A stretch of DNA of 64,000 nt. Origin: Colius striatus. Lineage: Eukaryota > Chordata > Aves > Coliiformes > Coliidae. A program made the translations under genes and the position numbers. The DNA is taken from assembly GCF_028858725.1 (NCBI RefSeq), contig NC_084774.1, positions 5,616,001 to 5,680,000 on the forward strand. The letters run 5' to 3'. Numbering within the stretch: position 1 is the first letter of the stretch; the number at the start of each line of letters is the position of its first letter. The notes under the pieces were generated by a model that had not been told where the DNA came from, made no database searches, and was given only the letters and a program-made list of their open reading frames with translations. Of this stretch, positions 1 to 11,155 are shown piece after piece.

Positions 1-3000
1 GCTGTGTGGCACTGCTGAGAGCCAGGAGAGGATTTCTCTGGCCTTGAAAAATTTGTCTCTCTTGGCAAATATGGCAAAGCATTTAAATAAAGAAAAAAAT
101 ACTCCTTTAAAAGAATAGCCCAGTGCTGCACCTCGCTCCTCTTCTATACTGATATACTACCATTGAACAGGATTTCATGGCAAAGATGTACATGAAAGGC
201 ATCATGGTTTAACACTTGGTTTTGCCTGTCCAAACCAAACCATACCTAGTAGTACAGCTACTTTCACCCTTAACACTGTGTTTGTTGTGCCATGTTGGAA
301 TCAGACAACTGTTTAGCATTATATAGCCTAAAAAAAACAGCAAATGTGAGGCTGTGTTCATTCTGCTGAGTTACACATACACAGTGCCAACCCTCAATCA
401 GATAGAACAGGAGATGTAGGCAATAGTGACCTCTCCTCACCACCACTTCAGCTACCATTCAGACTGGAAACACTCCAGTTAGTAGGAAAATACTAACACT
501 GCATTAACTGTTGCTAATTTGATTACATTCTAGAACAGGATGGGTCTTTTTAGCTGCCTGGCCTTTAGCTGGAAATTGCTCTTGCTTACAGTGTGCCCTC
601 AGATGCTGTGAACAAACCAGTACAGCAGCAGAAGCTCCTTGTGATGATAACAGAGTGCACAGGACCCAAGGTACCTGGGTATGTAACAAGAGTAATGAAT
701 AGACATACAGAGTAATCTCAAGAAGTCACCTTTGTAAACCAGGAATATACTGGAATATACCATATTGATGCCACCCTTCTCTTTCAAGGCTACTTTATTT
801 TTATAAGGAGCAAATGCTACTTCTGCAGGTCAGTAGGACACAGACCTTACTAACCTTTTTTAAACTCTAGCTGCCACATTTAAACATTCAATCTAGGTTT
901 TTGCTTAACTTTATCTCCCTGCCTTAGAAAGCTGCCACATGCCCTGCCCCTCTCCCATAGTGAGGGTTTCCTCAGCAGGGCAGTTCCAGTGCTCCGCTGT
1001 TCTCATTCACCACACCTTAGCACAGCACATCACATTTAGAGGTTACACAGCTGGAAATAGCCAGTTACACAGATGCAATAGCATCTAACCTCTGCTCCTC
1101 TTGGCTCAAGTACAATAGCAGGATCAAGGTGAGGAAGCTGAAAACTTCTCTGCAGCATCTTCCTTGGTTAAACTAAGGGGCAGGGATGTGTTTACCAGAC
1201 CTACAGCATCCATGTTACTTTTAAAAATAGAAATGCTTTTAAAAAACCTGCACCATGTCTAAGTCACACAGAGCCAAGACCTCAAACGGCACTGGGATTA
1301 TTAAATAGTAGCTGTGCTGCCTCCTGAATTGAAATCTGAACCTCGCCCAACACGTTGCTCCTTGACTTTTACCTGGCATGGCAAACAATGTCCAGTACAA
1401 CTTTTTCCCTAAAGGCAGGCAAGTACACTCAGACCACATCCACAGAACCTGGTGACTGTTGCGAAACAGAGCACACAGGAGACCAAAAGCAGTAGAGTTG
1501 AGCTGTTCCATACAACCTTAATTTAGCATCCTTAAGCAGATCCGAAATCCAGCCTTCCAACCAACTTCTTTATGAGTCCTGTTTCGCTTCACACCTGGAA
1601 AAGGTAACACTGCATGACAGAATCAACAGCAATACTTTCCTTCATTCTCACTGCTGTGTGGTCACAAGCTTCATTCATCATATAGAGGTAGGCACTATTC
1701 TGAATGTCTGAGTATTTGTTTCCCCACATGATATTTTTCATGGCCAATAGAGTAGCCAGATTTTTCAAGCACTAACAGATACATGTGCACAGCAATTTGG
1801 TCAAACACGGCAACATCATTCCTGTCTTATCTATGAAGCACAGTGTTAAATTCTGCAGTCAACACAAACCTCAGGATCTCATTTTCTACAGAACTGAATA
1901 CTCTTTATACTTTGAATACTGAAATGTTCCAAACCCAAACCTTACTGGCTTTAACTGCAGACCTGAGGACCTGGAGTACTGAAAAAACAGGTCTCAGAGT
2001 ATCAAATTGTGAAGTATTCACACAGGTCTACAAGTGTTCTTTAATGAGTAGGTTTTGAAAAAGAAATAATCTTTAGCTTGATAATCCTGGGGTTTTTTTT
2101 AAATGCAAATATGTTTTGTTCATCCTGTCTAGGGAACAGAGAGTGCAGGCACTCAGCACCCATGCCAGGCCAGGGCTGTGATCAGCAGGAATGTACCATT
2201 TGTCCTCCTCAACCTTTACAGTATTTCAATACTTTGCCATCGAATTTCCAAGTCTCTCCTCTTTCCAAGAGCCATGGAAGTTTGTGGAGGTTTTCAGTTT
2301 GATTTTGTGGGAATTTGGGTTGTTTTGGGGTTTTTTGTCAAACTGAGTTATAATTGAATTATTTATTTTAGTTAAAAAAATCAAAACTATTTCAGAAATT
2401 GCAGCTTCTGTTCTGCTGTTCTGCACTTTCCAGCTGTTTATTAGAGAGACTTCTCCCTGGATCCAAGTGGCAACACAGGGCCTGGAGAGAGCTTGCAAAT
2501 GGATTCTAAATTGATGTTAAAAAGCCTTTTTATTTTTCTAAATGGGAGAGACTAATGAGTTTTAATTCCTTGGAAGGCCAACTACTTCAGTAAAAAGAGA
2601 TGTTTCTATTACTAAGAAATCATCTGGTTTGGAGACTGTTTTCCTCATTTATGTATACTCTGGCCAAAAAGCATTTCATTAAGGCTGTGTTTTATCATTC
2701 AAGAAATAATACAAAGTACTGCCTGAGCAGGTTTTACTTCATAAACATTCAAGAAGAAGGATAGGTGGAATGGGATATATTAGCTGAAGGCCAAAATTTG
2801 GTCATTTTTACCAGCACACTGGTATATAAGCAATTCTCACATACACAGAGCAGTAGATGGGAAAGCCTCAGAGAGTGGCTTAGGCACTACCAGAGCAGCA
2901 GTTGGGTCTTGCTTCTACACTAAAGCCATGAAGAAAATTTCAGATTTCAATACACAATTTAGGCTCTTTATGTGACTGTTACCACATCTGTCCCTGGTCC

Positions 3001-3288
3001 TGGTTTGCAAATCTCACATTAATGCTCACCTCAGTCAAGGTTCTTCTGCAAATTAGTCCAAGGAATGGTTGTAAATTAGGCAAAGGAATTCCTAGTGCAC
3101 ACAAGAGGAGAAACCATTAACTGCTGCTTTGTCTATGGAGATCTTGCAGCCATTGCAAATTACTTGCTGTTCTGCCCCAGAATAAAAAGGTGGTACTATT
3201 GCTTGAAGGAGCTGTGCAGCTCTGTCCAGCCCTGCTCCAGCCAGGGAGAAGTTATTTCCCTGTTTTAGTCCTTCAGGTCTGGGCAGGA

Positions 3289-4083
3289 TCATTCTCCCCT
3301 AACCTCAGCCCCACCCTTTGTGGAAAAGTATCCCCAAGGCATGAGAAATTTTTCTAGTTTCAAGAACACAAAAGATGACACTTCTGTCTCTTGCCACCTT
3401 CCTTGGGAGGAAACCTTGAACATCAAATAAATGGCAAGGAGAAAGGAGGCACAACTTGATACCTCCCTTAAGGAACAGCATACACTGGAATATGGCTTAG
3501 TGGTCTGGACAGATTTCACCTGCTTGATGAAGCACAGGAAAGCCACTAAGAACACTGTGAGGGAAGACTGAAACCCTTGATAATATAACAGCAGAAGCAG
3601 AAAAAAGGGAAAGACCCAAAGGAAGGATGGTAACCTGTGCTGGAGTCCACAAACCCCAGGACTGTTCCCTGCTAGAACTCCCTCCTGGACAAATGTGGTC
3701 CTAATGTGGTCCACACAAAGCATCAGAGCTCCCTCACACACATCACTGCCAGCAAGACTGGGATAAGACAAGGAGTTTTGCTTTCTGGTCTCTGTGCTGC
3801 CAAGGGGCAATGCTCCAGCAAGAGCTGGGTGCAGGCAGAGGCAATGGCAAGGCTGGAAGAGACTGACCATGGAGGGATGATGTGATGCACATCTCCCACT
3901 GGTGCTCATGGCTGCAGTGCTCAGCACCTCACAGCTATGGTGCTCCCTGGTGAGGACCCTCCATCCAGGGATAAGGGGGTCTGCTGAGTGCCATCCTCTT
4001 CCTTGCATAACTGAGGAGCTGCAGGAGAGAAAACCAAAATTAGAAGCCTCAGGAGTGAGATTATTGCTTCCTTCCCTTCCCAA
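3289..4083 (-). other. Long unassigned open frame, about 264 codons
   Basis: The longest open frame in the window. It opens at TTG; the first ATG is about 25 codons in (MQGRGWHSAD). Composition is Ser/Leu/Cys/Phe-rich, typical of non-coding antisense frames, with one hydrophobic run (FLWVFPFFLLLLLYY). No domain is recognised, and there is no supporting exon structure. Confidence 0.12.
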
Positions 4084-4569
4084 TGACCCCAGTGAAGAAA
4101 GGAAAGGCTGAGTGGCTTTATCTTTATTCAGTGCCCTGGTCCTCCTGGGACACTTGAATGTGATTGCATCATTTTCAGTGTCAGACTTGATAAGCTGCTG
4201 ATTTCGTTGTCTGTGGCAGAGGAGTCCCCTGGCAGCCTGGACGCTTAATGGGAACTGAATGTCTCTCCACCCTCACCAGTGCAGTTCCCTTTGGCTTCCT
4301 GCTGTAGCACATTAACACAACAAATTAACATTGTAATTGCCTTTTAACCATTTATCACCGTGGAAAAGGAAAAAAAGAAAGAAGGAAAGAAAGAAGGTAG
4401 ATCACAGGCACCAAGCCAAGAGACTGCTTAGGAAGGCAGGTCCCTGGCTGCACCTCCCTTTATTGCTATTTATAGCCAGTCATTAAGTTATGCTAATAAA
4501 AAGCCAACTGCAGGGTATGGCAAATCCCTAGCTTAGGCACAGAAAAAGCACTGAGTTATGCACATTCAG

Positions 4570-4609
4570 CTTGCCCAAATCACAGGAGCATCTTGCCCAA
4601 ATCACAGGA
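4570..4609. repeat. Tandem duplication, 18-bp unit at 22-bp spacing
   Basis: The unit CTTGCCCAAATCACAGGA occurs at 4570-4587 and again, identically, at 4592-4609. Perfect identity suggests a recent slippage or duplication event. Confidence 0.85.
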
Positions 4610-5421
4610 CCAGTGTGACTGTTACCAAAACCACGGGAATCTAATAGCTTCGGTGGCTTTCACTTCAATCTATTCACACAGCAGGGCCATTGCAAGAATA
4701 TGTACATTTAGGACATAGATATGTAAATCAAGCATAAGCTAAATAAAACAAGGGAATTAAAACCAAAAAGCTGATATCAGTGACTCAGATTTAGTCAATT
4801 ATGTTGCCAAAGGACAATTCAGTTAATAAACCACTTCATCTGGGAGAAAGCAGCCCTTTTATTCCAATAGCAGGGATAATACATCTGCTACTAATTTCTC
4901 CAGAGCAATTGCATCAAGAATAGCACTTATTGTAACTCTCCCTCACAGACAACTAAATGTTATGCCATTTTCATGTATATGCAGAAGTTTTAAAGGGGAT
5001 TGCATCAGGTCCTCACATAACCCATGTATTTAATCAGATTATCCAAGTAAATAATACAGCCTTAAATGAAGAGTCTGCAATTGCCACGAGCTGCTCTGGG
5101 AAAGCTTTCATTGCTTGCTCTTATGCTCAAATGTAGTGGCAGCACTGTCTTCTACAGCTATTTTTAGGTAACCAGACATTTGTAAAGTACTCATCACTAA
5201 TTTCTAGATGCCAATACCTTGTTTTCCTCACCAAACTACAGCAGTCAGAAATGTCACATTGATCTATAAAGTCACAGGGCACATAAAAATAACAACATGG
5301 GCTCTGTCTCTTCTGTTTGTAAGCAAACATAGGATGGAAAAATGATTGTTGCTGATAGGGTTTTTGTAGAGAAAGGAGGAAGATTCCACCAGGGTGATAT
5401 GATTGCTGAAGCTTGTGTTGT

Positions 5422-5459
5422 ACCCTTTGAAATATGCCAGCACCCTTTGAAGTTTGCCA
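5422..5459. repeat. Two-copy tandem repeat, 20-bp period
   Basis: ACCCTTTGAAATATGCCA at 5422-5439 is followed by ACCCTTTGAAGTTTGCCA at 5442-5459, with two mismatches between the copies. Confidence 0.75.
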
Positions 5460-7414
5460 AGAGAGGAGCAGCCATGGAGGCTGGATAACCTCTGGGATTC
5501 CCTATAACTTCCCCAGCAGCCACCATGATAAGATATTGTGTGACAGATTCAGTTCTTAGGGAAACTCATCACATTTCATCTCTGGCTCCTCCATCCTGAC
5601 TGTGGGACCACAGTAGCTCTGCTGCCTGAGCCAACAGGGCAGGAGCCAGAACCAGCTCTGGCTGAGCCAGCCTTCTCTGGGGCAGATACTCCAGATTTGA
5701 GACAATCTGCAGCCTTCAGAGCAAGGATATACAGGCAGGAAAAGGCTTTTTAACAACCCTGAGCATAAAGTGCTGGAGTTTATAAATCTCCAGCAGTATT
5801 TCACAAGTGGAAGGTCATTGCAGAGAGAACTTCTTCCAACAGTAAACCCTACAAGGACAGTAACACCTCTGGTTATTTTGCCTCATGCTCCCTATCTTGG
5901 TAGAATGTGTTGTCTTAATATCAATTTACAGTTTAATCTAACATCTCCAAATCATTTATTTTGGCCATGATTAAATAGGTCATTGGGAGAAAAGCTGAGA
6001 CGTGTTAGAGCACAGTGATCTCCAGAGCAGGGAAGGAAGCAACACAGTGGTTCAGCACCCATGGTTAACTCAACACCATGTATTATAACACTGTTCCAAG
6101 GGCAAAAATCAGTGGAAGGGGACAAATTCAATCTAGACTGAGTACAAAGAGCACACTGGTTGACCAGACTCTGCTGTCTACTGCAGCACTGAGCTCCCTC
6201 CGAAAACCAGTTGCAAGGACCAGGGATGTCAGTGGAGCAGCTTTGCTCAGTGCCCCAGCATGAGTCAACTGTGAAGCTCTGATGGTTTCTGTCAGTCTGG
6301 CTCTCCCATGGTGCCCAGGCTTGGGCAGATTTGGCTGGTCAGAGACACAAAACAGGTTCAGTGTTCAGGCATCAGTTGCACCAGGACCATATGAACAGAG
6401 ATAGTTGCCTGCATCTGCCACTACTAACTAAAGCAAACGATTCTCTGGCCACTTTTCTCTATCCCTGATGCTAAAAATCAATCAAAAATTAATTTGGTTA
6501 ATTAAAGTATCTGTTTTATTTCTTTTCTCCTCCTTAACACCACCCAGTCCTGATAAAGCAGGTGAGAGGCATTCATACCTCCTCAGAGTATTCAGACATT
6601 CCCCAACATTCCCTTTTCTCCAGAGGGCAATTGGGTGGAAAAGGGGATGTTTTGCAGTCATTAAAATTTCATTTCATTTTTAACCAGACACAGTGCCATT
6701 TCAAAAGCTCCCCAGTGAGAAGGGGATTGGCAGTCTGGGGGAAAGAGAGCAGAGGGACGATCAAGATGCGGGGAAGTGTTTAATGCAGCAGTTGCAGGGG
6801 CAGCCGAGAAGCTGTCGGCACAGGGAGGAGTTGGATTCTTGCCAGCCAGCTCCATGCTCTGAAAAATAGCAAAGCTAATAACCTCATTTACAGCCCAGCC
6901 TCTCTGGGGGAAGCTGATGATCCTTTTGTTTATCTGAGTCACAAAGTGAAAGCAAAGATTGTTTTTGTCTGCAGGGGCATATGTTGTACAGACACCAGAG
7001 AAATCAGCAGTCCACGTAAGGGAAAGAAAGGTCAGCCACACTTGGTTCCAAAACTCACCTGAGATGCTGACAGCTTTAACATGCCTTAAGTTCTGTCTCC
7101 TTTGTGGTCTCAAATATTTTAATTTGCCAACCAGAAGGCAAAAAGGTCTCCTGAAAGGTGGCCATCAATATCTAGGTCTCAGCTGAAACAGGGATGGGCT
7201 TTAATCCCCACCCTCTGTGGCTGCACCATGATCCACACTTCCACTGAGGCACACCATCACAAAAATGGGTCTTATGGCTTTTTAGAGAAGCTCAGAGCTG
7301 CTCTGTAAGAATATGGGGGACTGATTACCAAAATATTTCTTGTATAAATGCATTAATTAGACAGAGATACCTAGAAGGAATAGGTAGAAGGAAGACAGCC
7401 AATGTCTGTTAAGC

Positions 7415-7445
7415 CTTAAGTCTCAAACAGTATTTGAGACTTAAG
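7415..7445. repeat. Perfect inverted repeat: 13-bp arms, 5-nt loop
   Basis: CTTAAGTCTCAAA at 7415-7427 is exactly complementary to TTTGAGACTTAAG at 7433-7445, separated by CAGTA. Pairing stops at the next base outward. The stem is too short for a typical microRNA precursor. It could be a protein-binding palindrome, a relic of a small inverted-repeat element, or chance. Confidence 0.85.
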
Positions 7446-8315
7446 CAATATTGTTGGACCTCTTGCAATTTTCCTCCTTGGTTACAAATCTGCTCTACAT
7501 TCAGGAAATCTGGAGGGATCAGGTAAAGGAACTCTAACCTTGATCACAAGATGAGAAACCAGAAAATGGAGTACAGCAGCATCCATGCAAGGTGAAGACA
7601 AACATGGCATGGTCTGCCAATATCACCATGAAGAAAAAATTCACTACAAAAGATTTCATACAAGATGACTGTCACTAGAAAATCCTTTGTTATATTTAAG
7701 CAGTGATGAGACAAGCAATGCTTTTGTTAACACGTGATCTTCCTTCGCGTGTCACTGGACACAGCCCTGCAGGCTCAGGCACTCGGTTGGCTCTGCCAGA
7801 TGGCCCATATGGATGGCCCTACATTGCAGTTTTAGTGCAGTTTACTGTGCTGCAACTTCATTTTCTTTTTACATGAATATCCATATGAAGGCTTGTCAGG
7901 GCCAGCAAAGTCTGTGATGTTATTGAGTTACAGGTTCCCCCGCAGCCCGTCAGCACACCCAGCAGACCTGTCCCCTCAGGTGCTTGCAGCAATATCCCTT
8001 CAGGTTGTATTTGTATAAATTTCAGTGTGGGTGAACTTCTGTAATGGAAGTTAATTTTTTTCAATTCCCTTATGAAGCAGAAGCAATCAGCTTCTCACAG
8101 CACTCACAGCCATGTCACAAATCAACTCTGTGCTCTGTATACACACACAAGAAACACAAGTCTTGTTCATCTGCACTGGCATAAGCCTGAAAAGACAACT
8201 AGTTCCCAGTTCCTACTCACCAGATACTAAATGCAGAGAAATAGTTTCTTTCTGTATAAGTCAGTAAAAGCACAATGCCACTCATTTTTCTTTTTGGCAG
8301 CCTGAAACTGGACCA

Positions 8316-8909
8316 TGTGCTGGTTTGGGTTGGGATAGCCCAAATCAGTTACAGATTCATTTTCTTCACAGTCATTGGTATGAGGCCATGCTTTGGATTT
8401 GTGCTGGAAACAGTGTTGGTTACACAGAGGTGTGTTTGTTGTTGCTGAGCAGGGCTTACACAGCATCAAGGCCTTTTCTGCTCCTTGCACCACCTCACCC
8501 CAGGAGGCTGGGGTTGCACAACAAGCTGGGGGGTCACAGCTGACCCCAAATGACCCAAGGGATATCCCAGACCATGGGATGTCATGCTCAGCCCATAAAG
8601 CTGGGAGAAGAAAGAAAGAATCAAGGGGATGTTTGGAGTGATGATGTTTGTCTTCCCAAGTCACTGTTACATGTTACAGTGCCCTGCTGTCCTGGGGATG
8701 GCTGCACATCTGTCTGCCCAGGGGAAGTAGAGGATGAATTCCTTGCTTTTCTTCACTTGCACACTCAGCTTTTGCTTTACCTATTAAACTGTCTTTATCT
8801 TAACCTAAGAGTATCCCCACTTTTATCCTTCTAATTCTCTCTACCATCCCACCAGGAGCAGTGAGTGGCTGCTTGGGGCTTGGTCTCTGTCTGGAGTTAA
8901 ACCATGACA
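8316..8909 (+). mobile_element. Solo LTR of a bird endogenous retrovirus
   Basis: The segment begins TGTGCTGGTTTGGG and ends GTTAAACCATGACA, the TG...CA borders of an LTR family I recognise as common in neoavian birds. Internal landmarks in order are the GCTGAGCAGGGCTTACACAG block, a CATAAAGCTGG box near 8595 that can serve as a TATA-like element, an ATTAAA poly(A) signal at 8783-8788, and the AGTGAGTGGCTGC block before the end. No internal retroviral sequence adjoins either side, so it is a solo LTR left by recombination. Flanks GGACCA and GATACA do not form a clean target duplication. The family name is recalled, not checked. Confidence 0.8.
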
Positions 8910-9787
8910 GATACATTATGGATAACATATTACCAGGATATGTTAGATCAGGTTTACACAGGTTTACTAAGATCCATCACAAGGATAGTGAGGTCATGGT
9001 GTCAAATATGTTTTGCCTATGAAAAACCAGAATCTAACAAGCAATATAGCAGCTCAGGTTCAATACCCTTGCCTCAGGCTAGGAGTCAAATCTTTCCTTG
9101 GCTAAGACAGTCTTACAATTTAACCTTTGCCTGATCTCACATGACTGGCTCTTAAAAATTCACAGCAGAATTGTGAAAGGAGGAGGAGGGAGTTATTGTA
9201 CCTTTGTCCTTGGTTTGGTCACATGAAATAGGAAGACACAGAAGGGTAGAGGCTGGCATCTAGCACAGCCAGGCTAAACCTCACCATGGGCACACACTGG
9301 TTTTCATTAGCCACAAAGATGTGTTAGAAAACTAACAGGAACTGTCATAGGAGATCCATAAAACAAAAGCAGATGCCATTGCTATGTCATCACTATGTTG
9401 CTGAGCATCACCCAGACACAGGTCTCCAACCACATTGGACCAGCCCTGCATTGCTCACTGGTGACTGGGGCTTTTACAGCCCAACAGCACAGGCTGCACC
9501 TTCTGGCTTACAATATTTTTTCCTCCTTTAAAGACAGTAGAAATTGCCCAGAGCTTAGATCTGTAGGTTTACCCTGCTCATACCATCTAATTTTTCAGTA
9601 CAATCACAGAAACATCAAATATATGCTGAAGTTCATCAGCCCAACTCTCCCTAGACACCTCCAGTACTCAGAATCCCAAGTCCTCTTCTACTCTCACACT
9701 CCTACAGAAACACTTGGTATTCCTGCCACATTTTGTCACAGTGATAACAATTGTGACATTAGTGTCCCTGGCAAAGGCACCTAGAGC

Positions 9788-10081
9788 AACAGAAGCAATA
9801 GAAGAGTTGAGAGGGGATCTTGTCAACGCTTATAAACACGTAAAGGGCGGGTGTTGAGGATGGAGTGAGTCTTTTCTCTGTAGAGCCCTGTGCCAGGACA
9901 AGAGGTAATAGGCACAAGCTGGAACATAAGAAGTCTCACTTGAACATGAGAAAAAACTTCTTTGCTATTCAGGTGAGAGAGCCCTGGCACAGACTACCCA
10001 GGGAGGTTGTGGTGTCTCCTCTCAGGAGGTTTCCAAACCTGCCTGGACACATTCCTGTGAGCCCTGACTGGGAGGAACCTG
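9788..10081 (+). mobile_element. CR1 LINE fragment, 3' part of ORF2, decayed
   Basis: Reading forward gives LRGDLVNAYKHVKGG and later a match to the CR1 segment usually ending in WHRLP.EVV.SP...F, broken by frameshifts and stops. The 3' terminal hairpin and the ATTCTATG-type tail are not clear. It is an old, 5'-truncated copy. Confidence 0.75.
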
Positions 10082-11087
10082 CCCCCACCATTCTGGCATT
10101 CTGTGACCCTTGGCATTTGTGTTGGCGCTGACTTGAGCTCTCTGGGGTATCCCAGAACCATGTCGCCAAATAAGTGGTCACCACAAACACAGAGATCCAG
10201 AAGTGACACCAAGCAGCCAACAATGAGCTTGGGGTTGCAAGGGAACAGGATTTGCAGTGTGTACCCTAAAGCAATGAGAAAGCCAGGGTGGAAGTAGTGC
10301 TGCAGCACCTCACATCACAGTACAAGTGCTGGTGTTACTGGTGCCAGAGGGAGATCTGACCTTGATGTTTGAAGACTAAGTGCATAATTGTGTCTCATAA
10401 TTCCAAATTTAAGTAGCTCTGTGCTTAAAAAAAAGATTCAGATAAATGCCAATGTAGCAACACAATAAGCATAACAAATTGTCCTTCAAAGCCAAGGGAA
10501 ACTGAAGACAATAAAGGATGCTCCCCCTCTCCCCAATAAGATGAAAGGAAAGAAAAAAAAGGGGGACAGTGCAGATACTGTTGATGTTTCTGAGATATCT
10601 GTGAGCTTGAGGCTGACTAGCTGTTGACAGTGTCCTTTCTGTCTCAGGAAAAGATAAGCCTGGAGCAGAACACTGCAGGTAGCTGATAGCAGCAAGTCCC
10701 AGATCAAGGTTTGGGGAGGCTGAGGATATGGAGCAGGAAAGATTTCCCAGAGAAAATCACTTCTGATGCTGAATAGTTCTGAAGTTTGTCAAAAGTGCCT
10801 TGAGCTTGCTAAATAAAAACATGTCACTGAGATCATCTTCTCATTTCAGAAAACAGTTTTGCTTTAAACAGAAAGTAATATCCCCCAAATTCAGGCCCAG
10901 ATCATTAATTTTGCCAAACAACAACTCTTCAGACATCACTTAAAACCCTACCTACTTTAAAACACACAAGTTTATGCTTGAAAACATCATAAATCTTGCA
11001 CCACCTCCCCATACATTACTCTCATCAATAAATGGACACAGACTTCCTAAAAGCAAACAAAGAAACCTTTTGGTTTTTGTTTTAAAT

Positions 11088-11155
11088 TCACAGCATCTTA
11101 AGGGTTAGAAGGGACCTTGAAAGATCATCTAGTCCAACCCCCCTGTCAGAGCAGG
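11088..11155 (-). mobile_element. CR1 LINE 3' end fragment
   Basis: The plus strand reads GGTTAGAAGGGACCTTGAAAG followed by ATCATCTAGTCCAACCCCCC, the reverse of the well-known CR1 3' end. Only about 65 bp remain, and the terminal octamer repeat has decayed. Confidence 0.85.

Larger units (their letters stand above)
1..8315. other. Intergenic DNA, no gene recognised; AT-rich candidate conserved elements
   Basis: No exon, RNA gene or clear mobile element was recognised here. The stretch 4130-5060 is unusually rich in AT-rich regulatory-type words, including a MEF2-type CTATTTATAG at 4466-4475 and several TAAT cores. 6470-6520 has closely packed ATTAATT/TTAATTAA words. A purine tract of GAAA/GGAA units spans about 4363-4396. 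These are suggestive of enhancer DNA but conservation cannot be judged from one sequence. Confidence 0.4.

Noticed and set aside
8227..8834. Several open frames of 72-145 codons
   Set aside because: They fall largely on the solo LTR, mostly in non-coding orientation, and are shadows of it.
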